DNA of 43,301 nt from Fructobacillus ficulneus (GCF_001047075.2 NZ_DF968005.1:444351-487651); one strand, 5' to 3'; numbered from the stretch's first letter, positions 7,942-16,506 are shown. Program-made: numbers and translations. The notes: a model not told the origin generated them from the letters alone.

Positions 7942-10056
7942 TTAAGCTTCTTTTTTATTGTCAGTTGCTTCAGCCGTAGCCTTGTCACTGGCTTGGTCCT
8001 TAGCTTGGTCTTCTTCGCCTTCAGCCTTAGGCTTATCCCAAGAAACAAAGTCACACTCAGGGTAGCGGGAACAGCCGTAGAACTTCCGACCACGCTTGGT
8101 TTTGCGTTCCACAACTTGTCCCTTGCCACACTTCGGACAAGCAATCCCAATCTCTTGGACAATCGCCTTAGTATTACGACAATCAGGGAACCGTGAACAA
8201 GCGTAAAACTTACCATACCGACCCATTTTGATGACCATCGGTGCGCCACAAACTTCACAGTCCATACCGGCCAATTCGTCGTGCATGGTAATCTTTTCCA
8301 AGGTTTCCTCAGCACTTGCGACTTCTTTAGCGAAAGGCTTGTAGAATTCGTCAACAACCGGCACCCACTGCTTATCACCGACTTCAATATCATCGAGTGA
8401 GTGCTCGACTTGAGCCGTGAACTTCGGATCCGTAATATCAGGGAACTTATCATCAACAATTGTCTGGACAATTTCACCAAGCTCCGTTGGCACAAACTTG
8501 CGGGCATCCACCCGAACATAGTTCCGCCGTTGAATGGTATCCAAAGTTGGTGCATAGGTTGATGGGCGCCCAACACCGTTTTCTTCTAAGGCCTTAATCA
8601 GGGCCGCTTCGGAATAACGGGCAGGTGGCATGGTAAAGTGCTGTTCCGGACTGGTCTTAGCCAAATCAACAACATCCCCCTCAGCTAAGTCAGGTAAGAG
8701 GTTATCCTTTTCCTTAGCTGCCGGGTAAGCTTTCGTGAACCCAGGGAACTTCGTCTTAGAACCGTTGGCATGAAACAAAACGCCATTTTGTTCGACCGTT
8801 ACTGCCAAGGTATCCAAAATTTCCGGTGTCATCAAGGAAGCCACAAACCGCGACCAAATCAATGAATACAACTTGAACTGATCGGGGGTCAATTTATCCT
8901 TAATCGATGATGGTGTCTTCGTCACATCAGTTGGTCGGATGGCTTCGTGGGCATCTTGCGCCCCTTCTTGCGGTGTCCCAGCGACTGGCTTGTGACTTGA
9001 GTACTCTTCACCCCATTCATCATGGATGTATTGGGCAGCGGCATTTTTAGCCAAAGCAGATAGTCGCGTTGAGTCGGTACGCATATAAGTAATTAACCCA
9101 ACTTGACCGAGTCCACGTCCCAAATTAATTCCTTCATAGAGCTGTTGCGCCGTCATCATCGTCTTACGAGTTCTAAACTTCAACTGCGTGTTAGCCGCCT
9201 GTTGCATCGTTGAGGTCGTAAACGGTGGCTGTGGCTGGCGCTTACGCTCCTTAGCCTTGACGGTTTCGATGTTAAAGGGTTGGTTTTGATCTAACTGACC
9301 CATCACATTTTGGACAGCAGCATTGTCGGGCAAAGGCTGCTTCTTGCCATCAAAACCATAGAAGTTAGCCTTAAACTTGGCCTTACCCTTCTTGAATTCC
9401 GAATCCAAGGTCCAGTATTCCTCAGGTTGAAAAGCCTGAATTTGCTTTTCACGAGCAATAATTAAGCCCAAAGCAACAGACTGGACACGACCAGCTGACA
9501 AGCCTCGTTTAACCGTCTTCCAAAGGACCGGCGAGATTGAATAACCAACCAAACGATCGATGATTCGTCGAGCCTGCTGGGCATCAACCAAGTCCTGGTT
9601 AATGGTCCGTGGTTCTTTAAAGGCATTTTTAATCGTATCCTTGGTGATTTCATTAAAGACAACCCGGTTTTCTTGTTCTGGGTCCAGCTCTAAAATGTGC
9701 TGTAAGTGCCAAGCAATGGCCTCACCTTCACGATCCGGATCGGATGCGAGATAGACTTGCTTAGCGGCCTTAGCAGCTTTTTTCAAATCTTTAATAACGG
9801 GACCTTTCCCGCGAATATTAATATACTTTGGTTGGTAATCTTGGTCGACATCAACCCCTAAGGTTGACTTGGGTAAGTCGCGGACGTGACCAATTGAGGC
9901 GACAACTTGATAGGTCGAACCTAAGTATTTTTCGATTGTCTTAGCCTTTGAGGGACTTTCAACAATCACTAATTTTTTACTGGCTTTAGCCTTACTCGTT
10001 TTTTTTCGAGTGGTCTTTTTCTTAGTTTTTGCTTCTACCAACGTCTGATTCCCCAT
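7942..10056 (-). CDS. topA: DNA topoisomerase I
   Basis: This 704-residue type IA topoisomerase relaxes negative supercoils. It has the toprim glutamate in [12 protein letters not shown] (about residues 29-40), the acidic triad in [14 protein letters not shown] near 107, and the active-site tyrosine in [11 protein letters not shown] near 325. Two C-terminal zinc ribbons follow (CEVCGAP...CSRFPDC and CPKCGKG...CSRYPEC). A lysine-rich N-terminal extension and an acidic, charged C-terminal tail flank the enzyme. The annotated ATG has a poor ribosome site; a TTG five codons later (residue 6), preceded by GGGG, is an alternative start. It is downstream of dprA but has its own promoter. Confidence 0.96.
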   Translation of the reverse strand: MGNQTLVEAKTKKKTTRKKTSKAKASKKLVIVESPSKAKTIEKYLGSTYQVVASIGHVRDLPKSTLGVDVDQDYQPKYINIRGKGPVIKDLKKAAKAAKQVYLASDPDREGEAIAWHLQHILELDPEQENRVVFNEITKDTIKNAFKEPRTINQDLVDAQQARRIIDRLVGYSISPVLWKTVKRGLSAGRVQSVALGLIIAREKQIQAFQPEEYWTLDSEFKKGKAKFKANFYGFDGKKQPLPDNAAVQNVMGQLDQNQPFNIETVKAKERKRQPQPPFTTSTMQQAANTQLKFRTRKTMMTAQQLYEGINLGRGLGQVGLITYMRTDSTRLSALAKNAAAQYIHDEWGEEYSSHKPVAGTPQEGAQDAHEAIRPTDVTKTPSSIKDKLTPDQFKLYSLIWSRFVASLMTPEILDTLAVTVEQNGVLFHANGSKTKFPGFTKAYPAAKEKDNLLPDLAEGDVVDLAKTSPEQHFTMPPARYSEAALIKALEENGVGRPSTYAPTLDTIQRRNYVRVDARKFVPTELGEIVQTIVDDKFPDITDPKFTAQVEHSLDDIEVGDKQWVPVVDEFYKPFAKEVASAEETLEKITMHDELAGMDCEVCGAPMVIKMGRYGKFYACSRFPDCRNTKAIVQEIGIACPKCGKGQVVERKTKRGRKFYGCSRYPECDFVSWDKPKAEGEEDQAKDQASDKATAEATDNKKEA

Positions 10057-10151
10057 ATTTCTATTAATCTTGGTGCCTGCAAGCTACAAATAAATCAGCC
10101 AACCGGCTCTATTTTCCATTGATTAACCTAATTTTTTGGTTTAACTCACTT

Positions 10152-10181
10152 ATCATACCAGGGCTTTCTAGGCTTTGGCAA
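10152..10181 (-). promoter_or_regulatory. topA promoter
   Basis: On the minus strand TTGCCA (10181-10176), an 18-base spacer and TATGAT (10157-10152) form a good sigma-A-type promoter. A TG one base before the hexamer (TGGTATGAT) adds an extended -10. The transcript would have a leader of about 90 bases containing a short AGCC/GGCT hairpin. Confidence 0.65.
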
Positions 10182-10228
10182 GATTTCTTGTCATAAAAAT
10201 AAACATTTTCCTACTATATAATATATTA

Positions 10229-11104
10229 CTATCCTAACTGTCGAACTGACCCTATAATATCACTTGCACTTAAAACAGGCAAAGCCCCCGCCTGAATTAG
10301 GGCATTGGCGCCAGCAGAGCTCGGCGACAAAATCGATCCCGGCACCGCCAAGACTTGTCGGTTTTCTTGCAGGGCTAAATTAGCGGTAATTAGCGACCCG
10401 GAATGGAGGTGAGCCTCAACTACCAGGGTGGCACTGGCCAAGCCCGCAATAATACGATTTCGATCAGGAAAATGTCCCTTTAACGGGCCCGTTCCCGGTG
10501 GGTACTCACTCAAAACCAAGCCCTGTTGGCTAACCTGTTCTTGCAGTATCCGATGTTGGCGTGGGTAGACGCGGTCTAACCCTGTTCCAATCACTCCGAT
10601 TGGAATCCCACCAGAGGCAAAGGTCACCTGATGGGCCATGATATCGATTCCTTTAGCCAGCCCTGAAACAATGGCACAGCCGGTATCAATTACTTCCGGC
10701 AGCAAGGCTCGAACTACTTGGAGACCATAAGGACTGGCCTGCCGAGTGCCCACTACTGCTAAAGCCGGTAAGGACAAGGACTGCAGATTTCCTTGGTAAA
10801 AAAGAATCAAAGGTGGCTGATAGATTTCCCGCAACCGCCTTGGATAGTCCAAGTCAAAGTACGTAATAAAGGGAACCAGAAAATTCTCAGCCAGATTTAA
10901 ACTTTGTTGGTACGTTGCCTGAATTTGTTGATAACTCGCACTATCAGCAGCTAAGCCAAGAATCTGACTTAATTCAGCTAAAGACCAGGGATAATTTTCC
11001 GAATTTTGACCAAATTCGTTAATATAATCAATGATTCGGCTTTCCCTGGCCTTACCAATTCCAGCCGTTAAGTGCAGAGCCAATAAAAATTGTGTTTGAT
11101 TCAT
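10229..11104 (-). CDS. dprA: DNA-processing protein DprA
   Basis: This roughly 291-residue protein carries the DprA/Smf Rossmann-like domain, with AVVGTRQASPYG, SGLAKGIDIMAHQ, GTGLDRVYPRQH, HFPDRNRIIAG and VEAHLHSGSLITANLALQ. An N-terminal helical segment (residues 1-80) also fits the family. DprA loads RecA on incoming single-stranded DNA during transformation and protects it. The ATG at 11104 is preferred because a GAGAGGAAAG site precedes it; an upstream in-frame ATG at 11128 would overlap that site. The dprA-topA order is common in lactobacilli. About 170 bases separate it from topA. Confidence 0.94.
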   Translation of the reverse strand: MNQTQFLLALHLTAGIGKARESRIIDYINEFGQNSENYPWSLAELSQILGLAADSASYQQIQATYQQSLNLAENFLVPFITYFDLDYPRRLREIYQPPLILFYQGNLQSLSLPALAVVGTRQASPYGLQVVRALLPEVIDTGCAIVSGLAKGIDIMAHQVTFASGGIPIGVIGTGLDRVYPRQHRILQEQVSQQGLVLSEYPPGTGPLKGHFPDRNRIIAGLASATLVVEAHLHSGSLITANLALQENRQVLAVPGSILSPSSAGANALIQAGALPVLSASDIIGSVRQLG

Positions 11105-11215
11105 CTCTTTCCTCTCTTCCATTCGCAAGACTAGTAACTATGCAGTCAACTTTCCTAGCTATTAGACGAGATTAAGGTCAAAAAATCACAATTTAAAATT
11201 AACTATTCCGAAAAT

Positions 11216-11243
11216 AAAAAAAAACGACCAGCTGATCGTTTTT
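11216..11243 (-). terminator. Intrinsic terminator after the lipocalin-like gene
   Basis: AAAAACGA (11220-11227) and TCGTTTTT (11236-11243) form an A/T-flanked hairpin with an 8-base loop. A run of T follows on the minus strand. Confidence 0.75.
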
Positions 11244-11250
11244 AATAACA

Positions 11251-12324
11251 TTAGTCAATTGTCTTACCGAAGTAAGCTTCTTCCCAAAGGCCCTTGCTTT
11301 CAAAACTTTCGGTTACTTCTTCACCGTTGAGGATTTCAAGCTTAACAATACCAGAGAACCGTAAGTAGGCACCGTCAAAGCCAATCATTTTGGCCATGAA
11401 CTTCTTAAAGCCATCAATTTGGTCAATCATCTTATCGTGCGTGATAACCTTTTCGGCTGAATAAGTGACCCGGTAATGGTTCTTTTGGTCGTTATAATCA
11501 AAGACAATGTTTTTGTAATATGGCTTACCCGTTACCGGTTCCACTTCGCGATCACTTTGTGTATAAGTCACGTACTTAACATCGTCGGCCAGAATTTCTT
11601 CCCGCTTTGCCAACAAGAAGACTGGCACCTTGGCATGACCGTACTTCTTTTCAGTCGTCATGTATGAATCAATAACAGTGTAATCACCGATGTTAGCGCG
11701 ACCCCAGTACCAGTGGTTCATCACCTTCATCAAGGCCACGTCACCCCAGTTGTGGTCGTGGTAGCAATCCCCTTCAAGGTCTTGCGTTTGGCCGTTGGCC
11801 GTCAACTTCACCTGGGCATGGCCACGAGGTGTTGCTGGCAACCAAGAGAAGTTATTTTCTTCTTGGTCACCATAGAAAGTAGCCAAGTTTGGTCGCCAAG
11901 CTGGCGTGATGTTATCGAATGAAATTTCAACTTGGATTTTTTCACCAAAAATCCCAATTTCATAGTGATGTAAGTCACCACGGAAGTAGTTCTTACCCAT
12001 TTTAACGTCACAAGTATCCTTGCTGGCACTAAAATCTTCGGGTTTAAATTCAATTTTTTCTTTAATCGCTGTACCGTCAGCCTTGGTCCATTCAACTTCC
12101 ATTGAAGGCTTGAGACCGGGGGATGGATTGACAACGGACTTAGCATAGAAAGTTGTCACTAGTTGAGATCCATCATTGAGGTTGGCATCAAAATACCACC
12201 ATTCATAGTTTTCACCGTCAGGATCAACTCGTTCTCCGTCTTCACGCGCAACGATATGGTTCTTATCTAAGCCCACCTTTGCGAAATCAGCTGCTTCATC
12301 TGCTAGTCTTACTTTTGTTGCCAT
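11251..12324 (-). CDS. AttH/CrtC-type lipocalin-like domain protein
   Basis: This 357-residue protein has the signature of the AttH/CrtC lipocalin-like family (carotenoid 1,2-hydratase/hydroxyneurosporene synthase fold). EWWYFDANL is near residue 41 and YHDHNWGD is near 188. Several W/Y-rich beta strands (MNHWYWGRANIGDY) fit two beta-barrel halves. It has no signal peptide or membrane segment. In phototrophs relatives hydrate carotenoids, but no carotenoid genes are in this window and the lactic acid bacterial homologues have no known substrate. An ability to bind or hydrate a hydrophobic ligand is only inferred. It has its own promoter and terminator, so it is monocistronic. The ribosome site GGAGGTAAG is strong. 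Confidence 0.8.
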   Translation of the reverse strand: MATKVRLADEAADFAKVGLDKNHIVAREDGERVDPDGENYEWWYFDANLNDGSQLVTTFYAKSVVNPSPGLKPSMEVEWTKADGTAIKEKIEFKPEDFSASKDTCDVKMGKNYFRGDLHHYEIGIFGEKIQVEISFDNITPAWRPNLATFYGDQEENNFSWLPATPRGHAQVKLTANGQTQDLEGDCYHDHNWGDVALMKVMNHWYWGRANIGDYTVIDSYMTTEKKYGHAKVPVFLLAKREEILADDVKYVTYTQSDREVEPVTGKPYYKNIVFDYNDQKNHYRVTYSAEKVITHDKMIDQIDGFKKFMAKMIGFDGAYLRFSGIVKLEILNGEEVTESFESKGLWEEAYFGKTID

Positions 12325-12345
12325 TTTCTTACCTCCGGCCGTAGT

Positions 12346-12364
12346 TTATAATTCGATTATAACA
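12346..12364 (-). promoter_or_regulatory. Promoter of the lipocalin-like gene within a palindrome
   Basis: The minus strand has an extended -10, TGTTATAAT (hexamer TATAAT at 12361-12356), with no clear -35. The hexamer is one arm of a perfect inverted repeat, TTATAAT (12346-12352) and ATTATAA (12356-12362), so an operator overlapping the -10 is possible. Confidence 0.6.
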
Positions 12365-12456
12365 CGGTCTTGATTTGATTAATGGTTTTTCTCTTAACCA
12401 CTTATACTTATCATACTGGTGTTGTGTAAATGTAAATTAAAAAATTTATAAAAAAT

Positions 12457-12491
12457 TAAAAAATAAAAAGAGCAAAACTTAATTTTGCTCT
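12457..12491 (-). terminator. Intrinsic terminator overlapping the end of the first ABC-F gene
   Basis: AGAGCAAAA (minus, 12491-12483) pairs with TTTTGCTCT (12477-12469), followed by a T-rich run. The stop codon at 12481-12479 falls in the loop. Confidence 0.85.
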
Positions 12492-14386
12492 TCCACAATT
12501 TCGCTCAGTTCTGCCCAGCGGTCCATTTTTTCGTCTAATTTATTACTAACAACGGTTAATTCAGCTTGAATTTCAGCTACCTTTTGATAGTCAGCCCCGT
12601 TTTCAGCCATCGACTCATTTAGACTCTCGCTTTGGTCTTCCAATTCAGCAATTTCATCTTCGATTGTCTCCCATTCGCGTTTTTCGTTGTATGTTAACTT
12701 ACGCTTTTTGGGTATTGGTTCTGACTTACGTCCTTGGTCAGCCACCGGCTCAGCTTTTTTAACTGCTGATACTGGCTTCTTGCTTTGTAAAACGTTATCT
12801 TTCAAGTAAGTTGAAAATTCACCGTTATAGCGGTCAACTTCACCACCACCGGCCAAGTAATAACCGTAATCGGCAACTTCATCCAAGAAGTACCGATCGT
12901 GGGAAACTGTCACAACAGTTCCAGCAAAACTCTTCAAGAAGTTTTCTAAGACCGTTAATGTGCCAATATCCAAATCATTAGTCGGTTCATCTAAGAACAA
13001 AACATTAGGCTCTTGCAATAAAATTTTTAACAAGTACAACCGTCGTTTTTCCCCACCCGATAATTTGCGAACCAGAGTTCCGTGCATGAATGGCGGGAAG
13101 AGAAATTGTTCCAATAGGTCCTTGGCAGAAATAACATTCCCATCGCGGTCTTTGACGGCCGAGGCAACGTCCGTTAGGTACTCAATCATGCGCTTATCGG
13201 CCGGAATTTCTTCCGTTACCTGGGTGTAGTAGCCAATTCGGACGGTCTCGCCAATTTCAAGGATTCCATCGGTTAAAGGTATCCTTCCCGCCAAAACATT
13301 TAGTAATGATGACTTACCGACCCCGTTTGGGCCAGTAATTCCAATTCGATCTCGTTGACCAAACCGTAGTGAAAGGTCTTTGAAAAGTACCTTGTCATCA
13401 AAAGCTAAGGTCGCATGGTCTAAGGCAATCACCTTTTTACCAAGGCGTTGTTGTCCCAAAGAAACTTCAACATCTTGGTCCGTTTGCACCTGTCCCATTG
13501 ACTCTTCCAACTCCGCAAAGGCACGTTCCCGCCCCTTTTGCTTGGTCGTTCGGGCCCGAGCTGACTTATTCATCCACACTAATTCTTTTTCATAAAGTTT
13601 TTCACGCTTATGTTCCGCTGCTAAAGAATTTTCCTGACGAATTGCCTTGCCTTCGACATAGTCTTGATAGTTTCCATCATATTCATAGACCTTACCAAAG
13701 GATAGCTCGAAGATACGGTTGGTAACTCGGTCTAAGAAATAGCGATCATGGGTGACCGTTAACAAGGCTCCCTTATACTTTGCTAAGTACTGTTCTAACC
13801 AGGCAATGGAATCAAAGTCTAAGTGGTTAGTTGGTTCATCTAAAATCAGCAAGTCAGGTTCTTGAATCAAAACCTGGGCTAAGCCAACCCGCTTTCGTTG
13901 TCCCCCGGACAAATCAGCCACGTTTTGTTTTAAATCCGTTAAATGTAGCTGGGTTAAGATAGTCTTAATCTGTGCTTCAATGGTCCAGGCATCATCCCGG
14001 TCCATGGCTGCTTGGGCCTTTTCAAACCGTGCGCTGGCCTTAGGATTTTCTGGCTCATCAGCCAAAAAATCTAATGATTCTTGGTAGGCCCGAATCGTTT
14101 GAAAGACTGGCTGGTCACCGGCATAAATAGCATCTAAAACTTGTAAATGACCGGCTAAATCAGGTTCTTGCTCCAAATAACCTACTCGGTAATCATTTTG
14201 AGTAGTAATTTGGCCGTGATCCGCTGGCTGCTTGCCAGACAAGGCATTTAGCAAAGTCGTTTTTCCAGACCCATTCACACCAACAAGACCAACTCGGTCC
14301 CCCTGGCTAATCAAAAAAGAAATATCATCAAATAAGGTCTTTTCACCGTAGACCGACGTTAGGTGTTCAACTCGAAATTGTTTCAT
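12479..14386 (-). CDS. ABC-F family ATPase, Uup/YfmR-like
   Basis: This 635-residue protein has two ABC domains and no membrane segments. Domain 1 has Walker A GVNGSGKTT near residues 36-44, signature LSGGQRKRVGLAQ and LDEPTNHLD. Domain 2 has GPNGVGKSS, LSGGEKRRLYLLK and LDEPTNDLD. The linker carries the charged helical arm (KREKLYEKELVWMNKSARARTTKQKGR), and the C-terminus has a basic stretch followed by an acidic coiled coil, as in Uup/YfmR. ABC-F proteins act on the ribosome, and YfmR relatives help with stalled or hard-to-translate sequences. The gene is monocistronic and divergent from the amidase. A TATAAT is only six bases before the ATG. Confidence 0.92.
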   Translation of the reverse strand: MKQFRVEHLTSVYGEKTLFDDISFLISQGDRVGLVGVNGSGKTTLLNALSGKQPADHGQITTQNDYRVGYLEQEPDLAGHLQVLDAIYAGDQPVFQTIRAYQESLDFLADEPENPKASARFEKAQAAMDRDDAWTIEAQIKTILTQLHLTDLKQNVADLSGGQRKRVGLAQVLIQEPDLLILDEPTNHLDFDSIAWLEQYLAKYKGALLTVTHDRYFLDRVTNRIFELSFGKVYEYDGNYQDYVEGKAIRQENSLAAEHKREKLYEKELVWMNKSARARTTKQKGRERAFAELEESMGQVQTDQDVEVSLGQQRLGKKVIALDHATLAFDDKVLFKDLSLRFGQRDRIGITGPNGVGKSSLLNVLAGRIPLTDGILEIGETVRIGYYTQVTEEIPADKRMIEYLTDVASAVKDRDGNVISAKDLLEQFLFPPFMHGTLVRKLSGGEKRRLYLLKILLQEPNVLFLDEPTNDLDIGTLTVLENFLKSFAGTVVTVSHDRYFLDEVADYGYYLAGGGEVDRYNGEFSTYLKDNVLQSKKPVSAVKKAEPVADQGRKSEPIPKKRKLTYNEKREWETIEDEIAELEDQSESLNESMAENGADYQKVAEIQAELTVVSNKLDEKMDRWAELSEIVEEQN

Positions 14387-14472
14387 GTCCCCATTATACT
14401 AGAAATAGCCCCCCTTTTTCTGGAATAATCATGATAAAATAAACAAATAAGATAGGAATAGGCATACTTATT
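14387..14472. promoter_or_regulatory. Divergent promoter region, ABC-F gene / amidase gene
   Basis: On the plus strand TGATAAAAT (hexamer 14435-14440) is an extended -10 for the amidase. On the minus strand a TATAAT lies at 14398-14393, six bases before the ABC-F ATG, so that transcript may be leaderless or nearly so. No strong -35 is visible for either. Confidence 0.5.
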
Positions 14473-15342
14473 ATGGTCACTTTATGGAATTGGATTAAAC
14501 AAAATAAATTTGGCGCAATCATCGTTAGTGCCTTTACCCTAGCTACCATGCTTTTAATTATTTCATTAGCACAGCAAAATCAACTAACGACCCGACCAAA
14601 CCAAGTTCCTCTACGAACCGGTCCCGGAATTGGATACTCAGAAATCACTAAACTTAATTCAGGAACAAAGTTGACCGTCGTCGCCCGTAACAATGGCTGG
14701 TGGAAGGTCAAACGAAATGACAATCAAAAAGTTGGCTGGGTTGCTTCTTGGGTTGCTAACAACACTAAAATTAGAACCGCAACCCTCCTGTCCGAAGCCA
14801 CAATTGTCTTGGATCCTGGTCATGGAGGGTCTGATACTGGGGCAATTTCAACCGATGGTAAACACTACGAAAAAACCTACACACTCAGAACCGCCCGCGC
14901 AACTGAAAAGGTTCTGACGGATGCGGGTGCCCGAGTCATCATGGTTCGCAATAGCGACGTCGTCGTGCCCCTCCTTTACATCCCACGCAAAGCTGAAAAA
15001 TATAACGCGGATGCCCAAATATCCTTCCACTTCGATTCTTCCGAATCAAATAACACCGCTTCAGGAGTATCACAGTACTACTACAATGATAATTCCTTGC
15101 CTTTGGCTCAAGCCCTTAGCGGGTCTTTGAATAATCTGCCACTCAATAACCGCGGTTATGAAACAATGCCTTACCTCGTGATTAAAGACGTTACCCGACC
15201 GGCCGTCCTCCTAGAAAACGGTTTCATTAATTCAGATAGTGATTTTTCTTATATCCGCCAAACACGCTATCAGCAAAAAATCGCGACCGACATTAAGACT
15301 GGTCTGATTACCTACCTCAATAATCTTTACCCTAGCAAGTAA
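14473..15342 (+). CDS. N-acetylmuramoyl-L-alanine amidase with SH3b domain, membrane-anchored
   Basis: This 289-residue protein has a short basic N-terminus and one hydrophobic segment (about residues 13-33) that should anchor or export it. An SH3b cell-wall-binding domain follows (about 43-95, VPLRTGPGIGYSEITKLNSG), then an Amidase_3 zinc domain (about 108-285). Metal and catalytic residues are visible: H117 in DPGHGG, E133, H186 in SFHFDSS and E248 in LLENGF. This LytC/AmiA-type enzyme cuts the bond between muramic acid and the stem peptide. Its location suggests a role in wall turnover, but no partner gene is adjacent. The ribosome site is weak (AGGAATAGG). Confidence 0.92.
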   Translation: MVTLWNWIKQNKFGAIIVSAFTLATMLLIISLAQQNQLTTRPNQVPLRTGPGIGYSEITKLNSGTKLTVVARNNGWWKVKRNDNQKVGWVASWVANNTKIRTATLLSEATIVLDPGHGGSDTGAISTDGKHYEKTYTLRTARATEKVLTDAGARVIMVRNSDVVVPLLYIPRKAEKYNADAQISFHFDSSESNNTASGVSQYYYNDNSLPLAQALSGSLNNLPLNNRGYETMPYLVIKDVTRPAVLLENGFINSDSDFSYIRQTRYQQKIATDIKTGLITYLNNLYPSK

Positions 15343-15352
15343 GCTAACAAAT

Positions 15353-15400
15353 AAAAGACGAGTGCTCACCAATCGCAATTTGGTTAGCACCCGCCTTTTT
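15353..15400 (+). terminator. Intrinsic terminator after the amidase
   Basis: A long imperfect hairpin: GTGCTCACCAA (15362-15372) pairs with TTGGTTAGCAC (15380-15390) with one mismatch. It extends outward through AAAAG/CTTTT pairs and is followed by T residues. Confidence 0.8.
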
Positions 15401-15404
15401 AATT

Positions 15405-15441
15405 TTAAAATAAAAACAACCCTTATCCGAAGATAAGGGTT
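15405..15441 (-). terminator. Strong terminator with cUUCGg tetraloop
   Basis: On the minus strand a perfect 10-base stem (AACCCTTATC / GATAAGGGTT, 15441-15432 and 15427-15418) closes a TTCG loop. It is followed by GTTTTTATTTT. It can end both the candidate small RNA and the unrecognised gene upstream. Confidence 0.9.
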
Positions 15442-15480
15442 GGGTAGGTAGATAGATAAATACTACCTCAGTTGGTTGAG
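15405..15480 (-). ncRNA. Candidate orphan small RNA of about 70-75 nt
   Basis: A complete promoter on the minus strand (15512-15484) would start RNA at about 15476-15480. A strong terminator with a cUUCGg tetraloop ends it near 15406. Between them there is no usable start codon and ORF. The RNA could fold as a small CUCA/UGAG hairpin, then AGGUAG/CUACCU with an 11-base loop (about 15468-15446). A C/A-rich single-stranded stretch (ACCUACCCAACCC region) comes before the terminator. C-rich loops like this often pair with G-rich ribosome sites in Firmicute small RNAs; targets are not identified. The hypothetical gene upstream probably uses the same terminator. Confidence 0.6.
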
Positions 15481-15483
15481 TTA

Positions 15484-15512
15484 ATTATATCATGGCTCAA
15501 GCTGGGTAACAA
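15484..15512 (-). promoter_or_regulatory. Strong promoter with no downstream gene
   Basis: Minus strand TTGTTA (15512-15507), exactly 17 bases, then TATAAT (15489-15484) with the extended TG (TGATATAAT). This is one of the best promoter matches in the window. It points into a region with no coding sequence, only the terminator 43 bases on. Confidence 0.75.
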
Positions 15513-15545
15513 TCCTTTTCAGTTCAAAATCCATTAATTATTTCC

Positions 15546-16439
15546 TTAAGCCCATCCTAATTCACTGACGGTACTTTGAATCAAAGGAGTTTGCCAATTT
15601 TCGCCCAAGCTTAAAGTAACTAAAGCCGAAGAAAAAACCAACCAAGCCTCAATTTGGTCTTTCGACAAAATGCCAGTCATTGTCAAAATTAAAGACACGC
15701 TTGAATCCTGTTCGGCCAAGTTAGCTAAAACCAATTCTAAATCTGCCAAATCGATCTCTGCTAAGCAATCAGCACTGACATGGAGGTTCACCGCTGCAGG
15801 ATTAGAACTCAGTAACTGTTGATAAACGGCTTGGAATGCCGTCTCGGTCATTTCATCAACCTGGCCGGTCGCAATCACCGGCACACCAGCCTGGTCAGCT
15901 GCCTCAACCACCTTAGCCTGCAAGCCTTCATCCAATTCAGCAGATAAATAAACACCCGCAAAGCGTTCACCGCCCGCCTTCAGGGCATTAGCCAAAAAGA
16001 AGGCTTGGTCAACCGGGCTCAGTTCACCTTGACCACCAACCGCCTTACCACTATAAGCTAGCAGAACTAAATGATTCCCAGCTGTCGCAAAGGCATTATT
16101 GACCAATTCACTAACAACTTGTTGGTGGATGGCTGGCCAATTTGACAAAAATTCCTGGTAGGCTTGGTCTAGTTCAGCCTTCATCGCTGCCTTTTTCATG
16201 GCAGACAAATCTCGTTCATCAACCGCCTCAGCCCCACCGGCCTTGACCTGGTCCCAAATCACTTCCTTGGAAAACTCATCAGCAATAGCATCAGCCTGCC
16301 AAATCACGGCATCAGGATTTTTTTCATCAAGTGTTTTTTTGAAGGGAGTAAACTTATCGGAAGGACCCAAAGCCATCGGTACTGCCAAAGCTGACTGAGC
16401 AATGGCCTTTTTTTGTTCGAATAATTCTGTAATTTTCAT
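15546..16439 (-). CDS. Unrecognised 297-residue alanine-rich acidic protein
   Basis: I do not recognise this protein. It is 297 residues, rich in Ala, Leu, Glu, Asp and Gln. It has no signal peptide or membrane helix, so it is probably cytosolic. The sequence alternates hydrophobic strands and helices in an alpha/beta manner (LVLLAYSGKAVGG, VPVIATGQVDE, VNLHVSADCLAEIDLADLE, VSLILTMTG). A strand with HVSADCL followed by a helix and a second strand faintly recalls the C-terminal half of ureohydrolases, but the metal-binding aspartates and histidines are missing, so this is a weak guess. A hairpin lies 17 bases before its start. It is downstream of the aldose-epimerase-like gene, possibly in one transcript. 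Confidence 0.75.
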   Translation of the reverse strand: MKITELFEQKKAIAQSALAVPMALGPSDKFTPFKKTLDEKNPDAVIWQADAIADEFSKEVIWDQVKAGGAEAVDERDLSAMKKAAMKAELDQAYQEFLSNWPAIHQQVVSELVNNAFATAGNHLVLLAYSGKAVGGQGELSPVDQAFFLANALKAGGERFAGVYLSAELDEGLQAKVVEAADQAGVPVIATGQVDEMTETAFQAVYQQLLSSNPAAVNLHVSADCLAEIDLADLELVLANLAEQDSSVSLILTMTGILSKDQIEAWLVFSSALVTLSLGENWQTPLIQSTVSELGWA

Positions 16440-16453
16440 GTTTTTTAACCTAT

Positions 16454-16482
16454 AAAGCCAGCTGCAATCACAGCTGGCCTTT
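16454..16482. terminator. Hairpin between the epimerase-like gene and the unrecognised gene
   Basis: GCCAGCTG (16457-16464) and CAGCTGGC (16471-16478) form a perfect 8-base stem. On the minus strand only a short TTTAT follows, so it is a weak terminator or attenuator that ends 17 bases before the next start codon. On the plus strand a better T-rich tail follows, but no plus-strand gene needs it. Confidence 0.5.
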
Positions 16483-16506
16483 TATTTTTGATAATTAAAT
16501 TTGATA

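Noticed and set aside
7893-8576. 227-codon frame on the minus strand inside topA
   Set aside because: It is out of frame within topA, which has toprim, tyrosine and zinc-ribbon motifs through this region.
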